Shown: piece by piece, positions 46,536 through 58,835 of the stretch | Layout: each line of letters opens with the position of its first letter | How positions within the stretch are numbered: position 1 is the stretch's first letter | Origin: Phoma sp. XZ068 | Lineage: Eukaryota > Ascomycota > Dothideomycetes > Pleosporales > Didymellaceae | Length of the DNA stretch: 64,000 nt | Reading direction: 5' to 3' | Assembly (NCBI GenBank): GCA_004835665.1 | Contig: RBKR01000017.1 | Span: 496,001-560,000 of the forward strand | Made by a program: the position numbers and the translations under genes | The notes under the pieces: generated by a model | What the model saw: only the letters and a program-made list of their open reading frames with translations | Told to the model about the DNA's origin: nothing | The model's database searches: none

Positions 46536-48400
46536 TTACAAACTGCCATGCTCCCTCTTCTCTGTCCCACTTTCCTTGGTCTCACTGTGCTTGCTACGAA
46601 CACTTCCATTCTCGAGGACGCCGACATCAGGCTGTACACCCTCTGCGTTCTCCCAACCCTCCTTCGCAACACGGCGACTGCGCTTTACAACATCGCCTTC
46701 GTAGAAGAGCCAGTCAACTTCTTCGAGTGTAAGGTTTGTGGTTTCGGGGTAGCAGAAGTAAACAAGTGGAATAAACGAGAAGTTCAGACACATGAAGATG
46801 AGATAGCCCTTCCAGGCGAGCGAGTTGAGGAGCGTTGGCGTGATCATCTAGAGAAATTTGTCAGCAAACCAAACAATAAAGATTCACAGATTTCGACGCA
46901 CAACAACGAAGAAGTTCCACAGCCAGTTGGCGGAGATGCCGACAGCGGTTCCTTTGGCACGGACGTGCAGGGGCAGAATCTCAGGGACATAGACCCAGGG
47001 GATGCAGTTCATCGTAGCACCAAAGCTCAACATGTACTACAATTGTTAGAGTCTGTTCCAAAATGTGGAATTGAAGAGGTGAGTGTGGGAAGAACTTACG
47101 GTGAAGAAGAAAGCAACGCTTGCAGACGCTGTAGCCTTCGCAACTGGATCATCTTGACCTCGCATTTGGAAGGATAGAAGGACGGCTATCATCAGCATGC
47201 TGAAACCGCAGCCGAAAGATCCCCACATCATTGGCTTCCTGCGCCCTGTTTTATCAAGTGTGAACGTCGGGTACAGTGATCCAAAGAAGAACATCATATT
47301 AATCACGCCACCCAGGAGAAGGGAGAGATTGCGCGTGAGTCCGACGTTAAGTTGAAGAACGGAGGTAATGTAGTATACGACCAACTATTGGAGTTAAAAC
47401 AACACGTACTGCAAACATTGAACGGGTAGTTCGCTTACATTGATTCCACCCATCTGGTTCATGAACTGTGCTCCATAAGCGAGAAGCACACGACGACCAG
47501 TCTGGACTTTATCTCGTTTGAGGAGCTGGGACCACTTGTATTCGCCTGTTTCTTCCTCGACTTTGAGCGCTTCCAGAACTTCGCGATTCTCTTTGGCGAT
47601 TTTCTCATCCTCGGGCGTACCGTCATATACGTCACAGAGAATCTGCATAGCTTCTTCATGGCGGCCATGTTTGTAAAGGTAGCGGGGTGACTCGGGAAGA
47701 CCGAAGACAAGGATAATGACGATCTGCTCATGATCAGCTCAAATACTCAACACGACAGAATGGGGCCAGGGATTAGACATACAACAGCGAAGATCATCTG
47801 ACAAGCAATAGGCAAGCGCCACGCAATAGAGCCAGGAACAAACGACATGCCATAATCAAACCAATACGCGATCACAATGCCAACTCCGACGAAGAGTGGC
47901 TCTGATGCCACAAGGCGACCGCGCTTGTTAGCTTCGCAGAGCTCGGACTGGTACATGGGGACGGTCGATGTTTCGATACCTGTTCCTATGCCGGTGAGGA
48001 AACGTGCGATCATGATATGCGGGACAGAGAAGGCGGTTGTCTGGAGGATTGCGCCGACCTATACACGTCAGTCTCGAGGCTTGAAAGTATCCGTGTAAGT
48101 ACCTACAATGATCCAGACCATAGCGATCCACATGGCCAGCTTCCTGCCGGTTGTTTCGGCGAACATGAAAGTGAGGATACAGCCGGTGAAACAACCAAGA
48201 TTATAAATGGAGACAATGATACCCTCGAGCGCCGGGCTGGGGTGGTCAAAGGTGTTCAGGAAATCCGCATTTCCTACGATCCCACTGAAAACACCCTGAT
48301 CATAACCAAATAGCACGAAAGCCATTTGGCACGCAATTGTGATTGCAGCCCGAAGGCGAAATCCCCGTCCGTACCATTTGAGATATGGTGTCCTAATCAT
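46536..48400 (-). CDS. MFS sugar-porter family transporter
   Basis: Twelve-TM hexose/disaccharide-type permease of the sugar-porter family. Six exons on the minus strand: 48400-48107, 48058-47783, 47723-47439, 47384-47100, 47036-46902 and 46847-46536. The introns are 48-63 bp, all GT-AG and phase 0, giving 528 residues. Family signatures are FGYDQGVFSGIVG, RFLTGIGTGIETSTVPMYQSE, PESPRYLYKHGR, the central loop, LDKTGRRKPM, IPWVYVPEILPLHVRAKGTA and PETTNLTLEEVDWLF. The upstream frame to 48514 has no ATG, so MIRTPYLKWYG is the start. It converges with the SSS transporter, leaving 297 bp between stops. Substrate unknown. Confidence 0.93.
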
Positions 48401-49304
48401 GGTGTCGGTGGTAAGCGCGACAAGCAGCGACAAGCGTGCGAAGAGGTCGAAGAATCGTGCGAACGAAGTCAAGGGGCACGAAGGTAAGCCTTGATGATTC
48501 CTTTCGGGATCCACTCACGGTTATATATCTGCAGGAGTGAATGCAACACCGTTATCCGACGGCGTGATCCGACCAAGATCATCCCGTGTAGTCAAGAACG
48601 CAAGGCCATCATCCACGCATCATTCGGTTCAAAGCCACTTCGAACTGCAGTATTTACCGTTCACGCTGCGTAGGACTAAGCTCCGTTGGTGCGACGAAGC
48701 CTTGCTAGTGCCGTGCCCAGCTATAGATTCAAGGACCCTAACCACTTGATTGCCGGTAATAGACGTCTGGGGATTGTGGGGTGGCTTGCGGAGAGGTGCG
48801 ATGACGTCGCTGGGGTGCGTGGGCTTACCCAAAAAGGACAACCCGGTGGGTTGGCGAGGCGCGAGGGCGTGCAACGTTCAAAGTTCGGCAATATTCCGAA
48901 GGGTGGATTATGGGGCGGTCCTGGCGCCGTACAGGAGACCATAGGGCGATGTCTGTATATAGTAACCATAGGCAAAATGCCTCGTTATGGAAGTCATCAT
49001 GTTGATCGTTTTACAAGTCGCTGCAAATGTTGAATGCAGGTTGCCCTGAGCTTAGTGAAGGTACTAAAGTCTAATTAAAACGCTGCGATGCCGTTCATCG
49101 CGTGATATTGTGGTGTGCTATGTGCATATGCTTCCTACGTGGATATATTTGCGACGCATGAAAGATGCTCCCAACGCCGTACATGCAGAACGCTTCAAAT
49201 TGCTGAAATGGGATGTTGAAAATCCGTTGTAGAGCAAGCGAACTAAAAGACCAGGTGCTCATGATGCGTGAAACAGATGTAAGTCTGATCACACCATATC
49301 GCGA
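48401..49304. other. Intergenic, sugar porter promoter and BTB gene 3' flank
   Basis: 904 bp with nothing recognisable; frames of 60-115 codons are scattered on both strands. Confidence 0.5.
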
Positions 49305-52260
49305 CTACAAATTGCCGATGACCACCATGAACCTCAACTTGCCATCACCTTTCTTGGAAGGCATCGAACCTGGTGCAGGTGGTGAGTCGTCTGCCGTTCC
49401 GTTGATGATAACTTCGTCAAGCATCAGTGTACTACTCTTCCAGCCCCAGCTCTGGCTGAAGTTGAATTTGTCGGGCGCGCTTTCGTAGATGCTCAGCATC
49501 CGGCCGCCCTTGGACGGACTGTAAATCTTGAAGTAGGTCTTGATGGTAGGGCGACCATCTACATATGGTGGCAGAGTTGGCATGCTCAGACGGGTTCTGC
49601 GCGCAAGAGGGGTCAGAGATGGATTCATGTAAGCCGAGTCCAACTCATCCTCCTCGTCAGAATCTTCAGATTCATGATACGAGTGGGCAAGAGCTGACGA
49701 TAAGGGCGTTGAATCCAGACCCCCTGCGTCTGGCGGCGATGTTGCTAACGTGTGCACGCCATGATTGGAGAGACGAGCGATAGGGACGCTTCTGCGCCGA
49801 CCCAGACTGCTGCTGGAAAATAGAGGGCTGCGAGAACCCAGTGATACAAGTGTCGAATCTGGGTCTCCTCCACTCCCGCTCGTGTCATCTTCGCCCGTGT
49901 TTTCCTGCATAGTGACTCGAGTGCTGCGACGACGTTCCCTTCTTTCGCTACGCATAAGCATCTCACGTTCGAGCTGACCAATACGGGAGTCGACTGTAGC
50001 GTTATTTTGTTGACTCACACCGCTGTCTTGAATGGTTTCGTCTACCTCGCGCTCCTTCGCACGATGTAGGTAGACGCCAAGTTGTACGTTCTTGGCCGAA
50101 CGCACCTTCTGAATATAGATATTCCATAACGATCCGGCGTAGGACACAGTCCTCGAGTAGACGCGCTTCTTCTCTTTGAGATAGCGAGGGTTGGGGAACT
50201 CGGCTGCGAAGCGAAACGGGGGAAATTCGCTAAACGCAAGTGATTTGGGCTGGCCGGCATTGCTTCCACCTGCCGAGACCGGTCTCTGAGGGTAGTCACG
50301 CGTGTTTGGGTTTGCTAAAGTGGAGGGTGTAGAAGCAAAGTCAGTTGCCCACTGGGCATCCTCTGGCTGAATCGTAGCAGACAAACGAGTAGCATGGCGC
50401 TGGAACGTGTTCGAAGTTGTCACTACAGGATCTGCGCCATTGCCGAGAACGATGTTGCAGTCTGAGCTGGGTATCCAGAATTTGCGGGGTTTGCCGTTGC
50501 CATCCCAACTGTCAGACTCCATCTCGGGTTCGTCCTGTACCTCGGTTGCTTTTTGCTTGCCCTTTGATTCTATGGGACTTTGAATTGCGTCGATTGTTTC
50601 GGGGTCTTGTGGGGCCTGGCACAACCCAAGCTCTAGAGCTGACTCATCTGCATTGAGTACCGTTTGACGCAGAGCCAGTTGCTGCCATAAAGCATTCGAG
50701 ATGACCTTTTCGGGCATGACTGGCAGACCAAAGGCGTCGCGAGCAGTGCGGATGAACTCGAGCTGCTCATACTCCATGTGAATGTAGTGGATGCCCTCGT
50801 CAAGCAAGACCAAAAGGCGCTCGACATCCGGATTTGTATATACTGTGAGCCACTCGGCCTGTGCATCCGAGGCAAACGGTTGAGTTGCTGTCAGAGCATT
50901 CTGGCGGTAAACGCCGTCGAAGCGTACTGCCATGAAGCGCATCGACTGTGGGGCCTTGGGTACGGGTGTCTGTCCACGCTTCATCAAGCCAGCTGCAACA
51001 GCAACCTGCCTTAGGCGGCGGTCGAGAAGGCGCTTAGCCAGCACCCATCTGTCCCACTCACTGTCTACAAAGAAGCCATCCGAACCTACGAGTTCGCGAA
51101 TGATATCTCCTGGCATGTCGTCCCAGTTCTTGAGTGGCATCTCCCAGCCGTTCCTGCTCAGCATTGCCTTTGCTGACTCGAGTATACGCTCGCCCGAGCG
51201 GCCATAGTAGTTGACTGTGACGAGTCGTATCAAGGGTGCGAGGGTTTCAGGTACCATTTGGCGTAATATGGACTCAATAGCCGAGTCGATTAGGTGCTGC
51301 ATCTCCAGCCAGCATCCTGTTGCGAACAGACCGATGGCTTCTGAGTCCATCTCTTTGGAAATGTCGACGCCATAGATGTTCCTGATGGCGAGCTCGAATG
51401 CAGCCTGCGTAATGCTGTGGTCGATCTCTTCAGGATGAAGCGTCACCTCTTTCGACTGGCTCTCGATCCATGGTTCTGAGAGGGCGGTGGTGAAGAATGG
51501 AGCTCGGTCAAGGAGCAGGCGGTGCAGGTTGTATCGTTTGCCAAATGCAATGACGCAGATGTCTGAATGCCGGCCTTCCAGCAGGCCGCGAGTAAAGAGG
51601 TGATCAGGCAGCGGCACAGGGTCGTTGGATGCTGTGCAGGGTCAGCGAATGTCGTCGACGGCACTAGACGCAGGTAGACATACCTCGCAGGTATAACGGA
51701 CCGGTAGCTTGGTTGTATGAGGGCGCCCGGCTGTTGGACATGCTGGGGCCATCGGCAAAGAGTCTGCTCAGTGAGGTGGCGGCGTATTCGTTGCCAAGCA
51801 GGTCAAAAGTGGTGCGCTTCTTGCCGGGGGTGTCGAGGGGAGTGGTTGGGTCATCGCCGCTCTTTTGCACGCTCGGTATCTGCGTCTGGAGCTGCACAAT
51901 CGGCGTGTGGTCGTCGGCCAGTTTGAGCCTCGACGTGCGCTTCGTCATGCTGGCAACGGCTGCGAGCGACGACAGTGGACGCGAGGAGGCTGCGGGAGAA
52001 GGGCTGCCGCCGTGAGCCCGGGCATATCCGAGGGCAGCGTCTGCAGAGGCCGTGGGAGACAGGGCAGGTATGCCTGGGGAGAAGAGGCTCACGTGCGGTG
52101 CGCGTGCAACGGCAGCATTGCCGGCTGCTTGTCCTGCAGAGAGCGGCCATGTCTCGCTGCCGCTGTGGCCGCCGTGCTCGCTCTGCTGGCTCTGCTCGCT
52201 CTGCTCGTGATCGTCGTCATCAGGCTCGTGCCCCGCAGAGGCGTCGTCGGTGAAGAGCAT
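49305..52260 (-). CDS. BTB/POZ protein (germ-cell-less-like) with MATH-like C terminus
   Basis: Predicted protein-protein adaptor, possibly for Cullin-3 ligases. Exons 52260-51684 and 51631-49305 with a 52-bp intron encode 967 residues. The first 190 residues are disordered and Ser-rich, containing TPGKKRTTFDLLGNEYAA. The splice leads into the BTB domain at about 200-310 (RGLLEGRHSDICVIAFGKRYNLHRLLLDRAPFF). A BACK-like helical region follows (LIRLVTVNYYGRSGERIL). The C-terminal third has SYAGSLWNIYIQKV ... LGVYLHRA, then IKTYFKIYSPS ... FNFSQSWGWKSSTLMLDE and LRFMVVIG. This resembles a MATH/TRAF beta-sandwich, interrupted by a 130-residue disordered insert. A longer frame to 52281 begins with GTG and was not used. 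Confidence 0.85.
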
Positions 52261-52778
52261 ACTGGACGTGTCACTCGGCACACGGCCTGGTGGGTGGTGG
52301 AGGGCTAGGTGGGGTTGTCTATCTATCTATGGCGAAGGTTGCGGGCCGGGCGATGACGGTGCTCTGCATGAACCGAGACGCTCGCGACGGAGGCAGCCAG
52401 CACGCCCGCGGTGTGCGTGGAAGAGACGGGCGAGGGCGAGGGCGAGCGGCAGGACACTCTTGCGGCAGCACAGGCGCGTCACGCAGCCAGTCCAGCTGGT
52501 GCGGCCTGCGACGCCAGCCATGCGTCCCAAGAGGATCATCCTCTCGTCGGCGGCGAGGCCTCGTGCTCCAGCGTCGCTTGCTGCCGCCGCCTGTCACAAC
52601 GTCGCGACCGCCGCGCCATGTGGGGGTGGCCGCCATGCAGGGTCCCCGCGGCGCTCCGTCCTCCTGCGGCGTGAGCGCCCGCCGCGGCGATCGAACCACC
52701 GGCGATGCAATTGTCATAGACGCCAATATTCGACATCGTCGGCCGCTGAGCCATTGCGCCTCACCCACACCGGCCGCC
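52261..52778. other. Divergent promoter BTB gene / COX15
   Basis: 518 bp, GC-rich, with a small TCTA repeat near 52318-52329. Long frames overlapping here on both strands are composition artefacts. Confidence 0.5.
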
Positions 52779-54284
52779 ATGGCATCCATATTCCAGGCGT
52801 CCCCGCAGCTGCGAACTGCAGCGCCTCGCCTCGCGAAGCGCCTGTTCGTCGCCAATCCGTGCATCAGCACGCCCATCCGTCCCGCCGTCGCCGTCTCGCG
52901 ATGCGCGGCACCCCGGCCCTCCGTCCTGCACGCCGTGCGCTGGACGTCGACGCAGCCGCTGCGTAGTAGCGCGACCATCGAGGCAGCAGGCCGCGCAGCC
53001 ATCGCGGACGCTGCGGCGAAAGGCGGCGCCCAGTCGAGCAGCGTCCCCAAGACAACGCCCAAGAGCGTGGCCTACTGGTTGCTGGGGAGCGCAGCAAGCG
53101 TCTTTGGCATTGTCATCTTCGGGGGTCTCACGCGGCTGACTGAGTCGGGCCTGAGCATCACCGAGTGGAAGCCCGTCACTGGTTCGCTGTGGCCGGGAAG
53201 CCCAGAGGCCTGGGAAGAGGAATACACAAAGTACAAGTCGTCGCCCGAGTTCGCCATGCTCAACTCCAGCATGACCCTCTCCGAGTTCAAGCAGATCTAC
53301 TTCATGGAATGGGCCCACCGCCTGTGGGGCCGTGTCATTGGCGTTACCTTCCTCCTGCCTACCATCTACTTCATCGCACGCAAACGAGTCGCCCCTTCCA
53401 TGGCAGCCAAGCTTGTCGGCATCTGTGGCATGATCGGCTTCCAAGGCTTCATCGGCTGGTGGATGGTCAAGAGCGGCCTCAAGGACGACCTGTTCGAGCC
53501 TGGTAGCCACCCGCGCGTGAGCCAGTACCGCCTGACTGCCCACCTCGGCGCTGCTTTTCTCGTCTACTGCTCCATGGTCCTCACCGGTCTCAACATCCTC
53601 AAGGAACACCGTATGCTCGCCAACCCCACTGCCGCTGCCGAATCCATAAAATCACTGCAATCGCCCGTCCTCAAGCTCTTCCGCCGCTCTGTTGTCGGCC
53701 TCACCCTCCTCGTCTTCACCACCGCCATGTCTGGTGCTCTTGTTGCTGGTCTCGATGCTGGTCTGATCTACAACGAGTTTCCCTGGATGGGGCTCGGCCT
53801 GACGCCGCCTAAGAAGGAGCTGTTCGACCCCTGGTACAGCCACGTCCCGGACCAGTCTGATCTCTACTGGCGCAACGCTCTCGAGAACCCATCCCTTGTC
53901 CAACTCGACCATCGTATTCTGGCCACTACCACCTTCACGGCCATCATGGCGCTTTTCGCATACACTCGCTTTGCGAAACGTGTCCGCACCACTATCCCCA
54001 AGGATGCTAAGAAGGGTGTCTTGGGCATGGTCCACCTTGTCACTCTTCAAGTCACCCTCGGCATAAGCACACTAATCTATATGGTCCCCACATGGTTGGC
54101 TTCTGCTCACCAGGCGGGCGCGTTGGCCCTACTCACTGGTGCTGTTGTTCTGTACAGCAGGATCTCGATGCCCCGTCGTGCCATCTTAAACCAGGTCATG
54201 AAGCAGGGTGTACCAAGGACCCATGCTGTGCCGCACATCAACGCTCGCGTCGAAGCTGCAAAGGCCGCCGAGAAGAAGCTGTAA
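52779..54284 (+). CDS. COX15: Haem A synthase Cox15, mitochondrial
   Basis: Inner-membrane enzyme converting haem O to haem A for cytochrome c oxidase. Intronless, 501 residues from ATG 52779 (MASIFQASPQLR); the same frame is open further upstream but without homology. An Arg/Ala-rich, acid-free N terminus of about 60 residues fits a mitochondrial presequence. Family motifs: GGLTRLTESGLSITEWKPVTG, YFMEWAHRLWGRVIG (His180), RLTAHLGAAFLVY (His255), LVQLDHRILA (His378) and WLASAHQAGALALLTG (His444). These four histidines are the conserved haem ligands. Also present are GLDAGLIYNEFPWMG and eight predicted TM helices. Confidence 0.96.
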   Translation: MASIFQASPQLRTAAPRLAKRLFVANPCISTPIRPAVAVSRCAAPRPSVLHAVRWTSTQPLRSSATIEAAGRAAIADAAAKGGAQSSSVPKTTPKSVAYWLLGSAASVFGIVIFGGLTRLTESGLSITEWKPVTGSLWPGSPEAWEEEYTKYKSSPEFAMLNSSMTLSEFKQIYFMEWAHRLWGRVIGVTFLLPTIYFIARKRVAPSMAAKLVGICGMIGFQGFIGWWMVKSGLKDDLFEPGSHPRVSQYRLTAHLGAAFLVYCSMVLTGLNILKEHRMLANPTAAAESIKSLQSPVLKLFRRSVVGLTLLVFTTAMSGALVAGLDAGLIYNEFPWMGLGLTPPKKELFDPWYSHVPDQSDLYWRNALENPSLVQLDHRILATTTFTAIMALFAYTRFAKRVRTTIPKDAKKGVLGMVHLVTLQVTLGISTLIYMVPTWLASAHQAGALALLTGAVVLYSRISMPRRAILNQVMKQGVPRTHAVPHINARVEAAKAAEKKL

Positions 54285-55459
54285 GAATATTCTTGTAACG
54301 ATCTCCTATCCAGTCCTGTACTTTTACATGTATCAAGCATTGGGCGGCGAATCCAATGTAAATCATCTCAAGCTTTTTAAAGCTCACCTCAATAGACCAT
54401 TATCTTCATCTGAAATCACTGCAAACCCAAAGCACAACAAGCAGAATGAACAGAATGAACAGAGCCACCTATCGATGCTCTCTTGATATAAACCTAACGC
54501 TGATAAATGCATTAGCCAAGATGCATTGGCCAAATAGAACCGATATGAATCCTTTGGTATGCGCGCCAAAGGTGCCCATCGCTTATGCAAATGCATCAAT
54601 GAGTTCGAAGCATCGCCACTATTTGCATATAAGAGCTCACACTAGCTACTGCAAAATAGCAAGTCCAAGGCGTGAGGCTGAACTGTCCGAGTCATTGTCT
54701 GGTCTTGTGATGGCTAGCCATAAGGCTGTCGATCACCCCCTTTTCCCAGGGTCAGCCACGCGAGTACACGCGAGTAGACTAACGACGTCTTCTGCAGGTC
54801 TAGACGCCAGCAATTAGAATCCACGACTCTTCACCGTACCCGCCATCGCGTCCCGAATTCTCTAAGGATTGTGAATGTACGAAACGAAAAGTTCTCATTA
54901 CGTCGATGCAAGGTCTTGACCATGTGCGCAATGTCACTGTCTCAGCGGGCGTATTCGTCAACCCAATCAGCTCCGCGGCCAGATGTATAACCAGGAGTGC
55001 AGTTTCGGCGTCATAGCTTTACACCAAACAAACAAGGTATTGCCTGTGCAGCTCCGTGCACGTACAAGCGTCTACTATCTCCCGCAATACATCTAAAAGC
55101 CCAGAGCAACTCTGGTTCTCGAGCTGTGCCAAGCACGCTCTCCCCGTCTGTCGCTGCCTCTTCTGGCGATCCGGTACAGGAACCAAGGCGTTTGAGCCGA
55201 AGTCAGTATATCGAGGCGTTCAGAATTTCAGCTGTCTCGCCTTGCCCGAGCTGTTTATTGGGATGAAATGTGGGCCTACCTTAGATGCTATGGTAAAAGC
55301 TATGAAAATGAGAAAGATACAAAAGGTGTGAAGTAGCGCTTTGAGGTGCTGGAAAAGCCAACCAATCCCTCTCATCATCGGCTCTCGTGACTTCCAAGGG
55401 TTCTTTGAGTTCCCTTCCATTCTTTTAGTGGTCTACCCTGACCCTTACACTCATTCATC
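54285..55459. other. Intergenic, 1.2 kb
   Basis: Contains the COX15 3' flank and the Apple-domain gene promoter. No supported gene; frames of 70-120 codons are unstructured. Confidence 0.5.
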
Positions 55460-57759
55460 ATGACATTCAAGAAGCTCATCATTGGCACTTCCGCCCTGCT
55501 GTTGTCGTCGACAGGCAGTTGCGCTTCTATACCTACCCCGGTACCGGCGATAAATCACATCCCCATCTCAGGGGGAGCCCCCATTGTCGATCCTCCAAGC
55601 AGACGTCAGCTTGTCAGCTCTGCTAGTTCATTGAGCTCCTCGAGCTCATCGGTGTCACCAAGCCCTTCGGCTGCTTCAGAACTCTTCACTTGCGCAGGAA
55701 AACTTACCGGCTCCACTTTCACACAAACGACACCGAAAGGGAAATACGATGTTACCTGCGGAGCTGACTACCCCGGTGGCGACTTGAAATTCCTTTGGAC
55801 TGACTCCTTTGACGCTTGTGTGGCTGCATGCGACGATGAAGCCAACTGCCTGACGGTGGCCTTCCGATCCGGAGCCTGTTATCTTAAGGACCAATTGACT
55901 AGCTCGGTATCCGATGCGGGCATCTGGGTCGCAAAGAAGCACGATGCTACAACCAAAGCGACCAATGCCGGTCCAACTTGCGTAGACAAAGCAAGCGATG
56001 CCACCACATACCAAGTGTCAAGTGGAAGCAGATTCAAGATCGTTTGTGGAAAGGAGTACTGGGGCGGGGATCTGACTTCCACCAGTGCCACTTCTTTCAA
56101 GGAGTGCATCGAGACTTGCTCAACCAACTCCGAGTGTGTTGATGTGTCGTGAGTATTAACTGTCCAAGATGATATTGCACAAGCTAATTTAGCACCTTCA
56201 AAGATACGTCAATGGAGCCTGCTACCTCAAACGCTCCAAATCCTCCCTTGTGGAAGCAGCTCATGTCTGGACTGCGGAGCTAATAGACCTGCCCACGACT
56301 GCTTCGACTACCCCCACAACACCAACCAGCTCAGCCGTCGCTGGCAAGGATCTTACATGCATAGACAGCAAGGATGACAAGAAGTCTTACATTGCCACAA
56401 ATGGTGGTACCTACATTGTCGAGTGCGGAGTAGATTACTGGGGTGGCGACTTGCAAGCTGTTGACTCGCCATCGTTTGCAATCTGTATGGACGCTTGTGA
56501 CGAAACGGACGGTTGCATCGACGTGTCCTATGTCTGGGGTCGTTGTTATCTTAAGAGCTCAGCAACATCCAGCTCCCCAGCTGGCCATGTTTGGACAGGC
56601 CGCAGGACCAGTGCGGGTCCTTCCGATGTCGAGGTGCTCTCTTCCCTGCAGCAGGACGGAGCTAGCTTCTGTACATCCTACATTCGCTACGAAGCGCCCG
56701 TCACTACAAAGATCACCACTACCACCCCAGCCGCTTCGACAGTTCTGTCTATCCAAACCGTAACGTCGACAACCACTAAGTTCTCCACCGCATTCTTTAC
56801 AAGTCGTACCGTCCAGACTTTAGCGCCTCTCGAACCCCGACAAGCAATTCCAACGCCTTCGATTGTGTCGAACTTGCCTGCGTCACGCATCTCTAGCATC
56901 TGTTCTCTGGTTGCTACGGGGGCCTTAACGACCACGTCGACTGCTACGGCATCTGTCGCACCAACCACACTTGTCTCAACTTTCACAACTGTCACTCCAG
57001 TCACGAGGTACACGGCAGTTACTACTGTTATCACTAGCACAACGAGAGCGTAAGTCTTCACTTCTTCGATCTGTCCTGCGCTTTGACTGATTCATCTCTC
57101 AGTCCTAATCCGACTGCCCTTGTGAACCTCGATTACGAGACTGGCGATTTCTATGCATGGAGGTTGTACAACTCGAAAGATTTTTCTGCCGCTATTGTAT
57201 CACCGGGACATCCTCGAAGCGGCGTGACATCCGACTACGCAGTGCAGATATCCAAGCCAGCGGGTGTGACCACCGGGTACAGCTTCACCGAGCTTCAACA
57301 GATGGCACCCAACCTTGTCGGCGGGCAGACCTACCGCGTCGAGTTTAGCTGGAAGTATACTGCTGATGTTGACTCAAACGATGTCTGTAGCACCTGGGTG
57401 GCATTGTGGGGCGTAAGCATTGCCAATGTAAGTTGGGCCTTGAATTCTGTACAAGATCGTTTTGCTGATACCGGTCACAGCTTATTCCTTCCACGACTTC
57501 ATCGAGACTGCAAAATGAACACAGGCTTTACTCACCTAGTAAGTGTGGTACTGGCACTGCCTTCACCGCGATCAAGCAGGCACCGCAGCCGGCTGGCGAG
57601 TGGCGAAGGTACGTTGGGTACTACAGGGCGCCTTCGTATGTATTGAACAACACTCCCAAGCAGCTATGGTACGGCTACCAGTGCACTGCGGGAACTCAGG
57701 CTGTCGACCAAAAGGTATTCTTTGACGATTTTGTCGTCACCCCAGAAGCAGCTTGCTGA
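55460..57759 (+). CDS. Secreted protein with three Apple/PAN-type domains and a carbohydrate-binding-like C terminus
   Basis: Extracellular, no enzyme motif. Exons 55460-56148, 56204-57049, 57103-57427 and 57481-57759 (introns 53-55 bp) encode 712 residues. Signal peptide about 1-22 (KKLIIGTSALLLSSTGSCAS). After a Ser-rich stretch come three Apple/PAN-like repeats at about 78-158, 174-254 and 281-363. Each has a Y-P/W-GGDL motif (ADYPGGDL, KEYWGGDL, VDYWGGDL), a C-x3-C pair and C-YLK. Intron 1 falls inside repeat 2. A Thr/Ser-rich linker with VTTKITTTTPA leads to residues 512-712, a beta-rich module (PNPTALVNLDYETGDFYAW ... KVFFDDFVV). This resembles fungal CBM4/9-like or galactose-binding folds. 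Binding to wall polysaccharide or glycoprotein is inferred. Confidence 0.85.
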
Positions 57760-58835
57760 TGAGCAGCGTTCAAGCCTAAGATGAACGAGTAGATTAATCA
57801 CCATCAAAGTACAAATAATGCATAATTGTAATACGAACCATGCCGGCATCAGCAGCCTGATCCTGCCCTTGTTGAGGAAGAACTGCTCTACTGTGGGCAT
57901 AGTCATCAGTATAGTGCTGGTAGCGCTATCCTCTGGATCGAAACTCCGTTACGTGCCAATCAGAGGGTTTCGGAAGATCTTCCTAGTGACGTTCCATCGT
58001 AGACTTTGACAGCCGTAGCGTCAGAGCATGCAGGTACCTGACCCTTTCTGCCACAAGGTGGCTTCTGTGTGGGATCGCAAGGATTCAGCAGTCACTCTGA
58101 GAAGTTCAGCTTTGAATGATATTTTGGAGTTGATGTGCGTTGATTGGATTGGAAGCATCGTACACACAAGCCAAGTTTCTTTGTCAAAATCTTAGCGTTG
58201 GAATTGGCGTCTGTGACTCGTTCTTATGTTGTAAGCCCAGTCAGTGGAGAGCAGGGTCCTAAGCCGTTCGTGGATCTTGTGACGATTCAGCAACACGGAC
58301 CATCTTTGGGAACTTCGTCGTGGCCGTCTGCTCACTTTGCGGCCTCCACCTACGATACTCTAAACCCAAGCCAAAATGAGTAGGACACGATGACAGATGA
58401 ATCGTGGCGCAGCAAGGAGAGGTAGCATTTGTTATGTTGATCTGCACAAGGTAATTAGTGTGTTGGTCGAGACGAAATTTAGTTCGTTCTGGATCATGAC
58501 ATCACACATCCGCTGGCGCGAAATGAACCCTGACGATGGACGCCTCCCACGTCGTGAGAACCCTGCTGAAGATCTCCTGTGGTTGCACTGGTCGAGACTG
58601 GCGTCGCAGCCTTGAATTGTATTTATCTTGGTCAGGCGCAAATAATTTCGCTATTGCGAACGTTCGGTGACTTCGGTGACTCTTTGCCTTCAACCTGCAT
58701 TGCGCGGAATCGTCTCCTGCCAGCGAGCCCCGCAACTAGCTACCCCCTGTTCCAAATACACCGCAGTTTCTCCCCCTCAACACCAGATCACGACATAGCT
58801 TACAACTCAACGTGCGCGACGACACGACCGTCACT
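57760..58835. other. Intergenic, 1.1 kb
   Basis: No supported gene. The segment just before the next start is CT-rich (58740-58790), typical of promoters. Confidence 0.5.

Noticed and set aside
52250..53062. Arg/Ala-rich frames around the COX15 start on both strands
   Set aside because: High GC makes long open frames; only the frame beginning at ATG 52779 carries Cox15 motifs.
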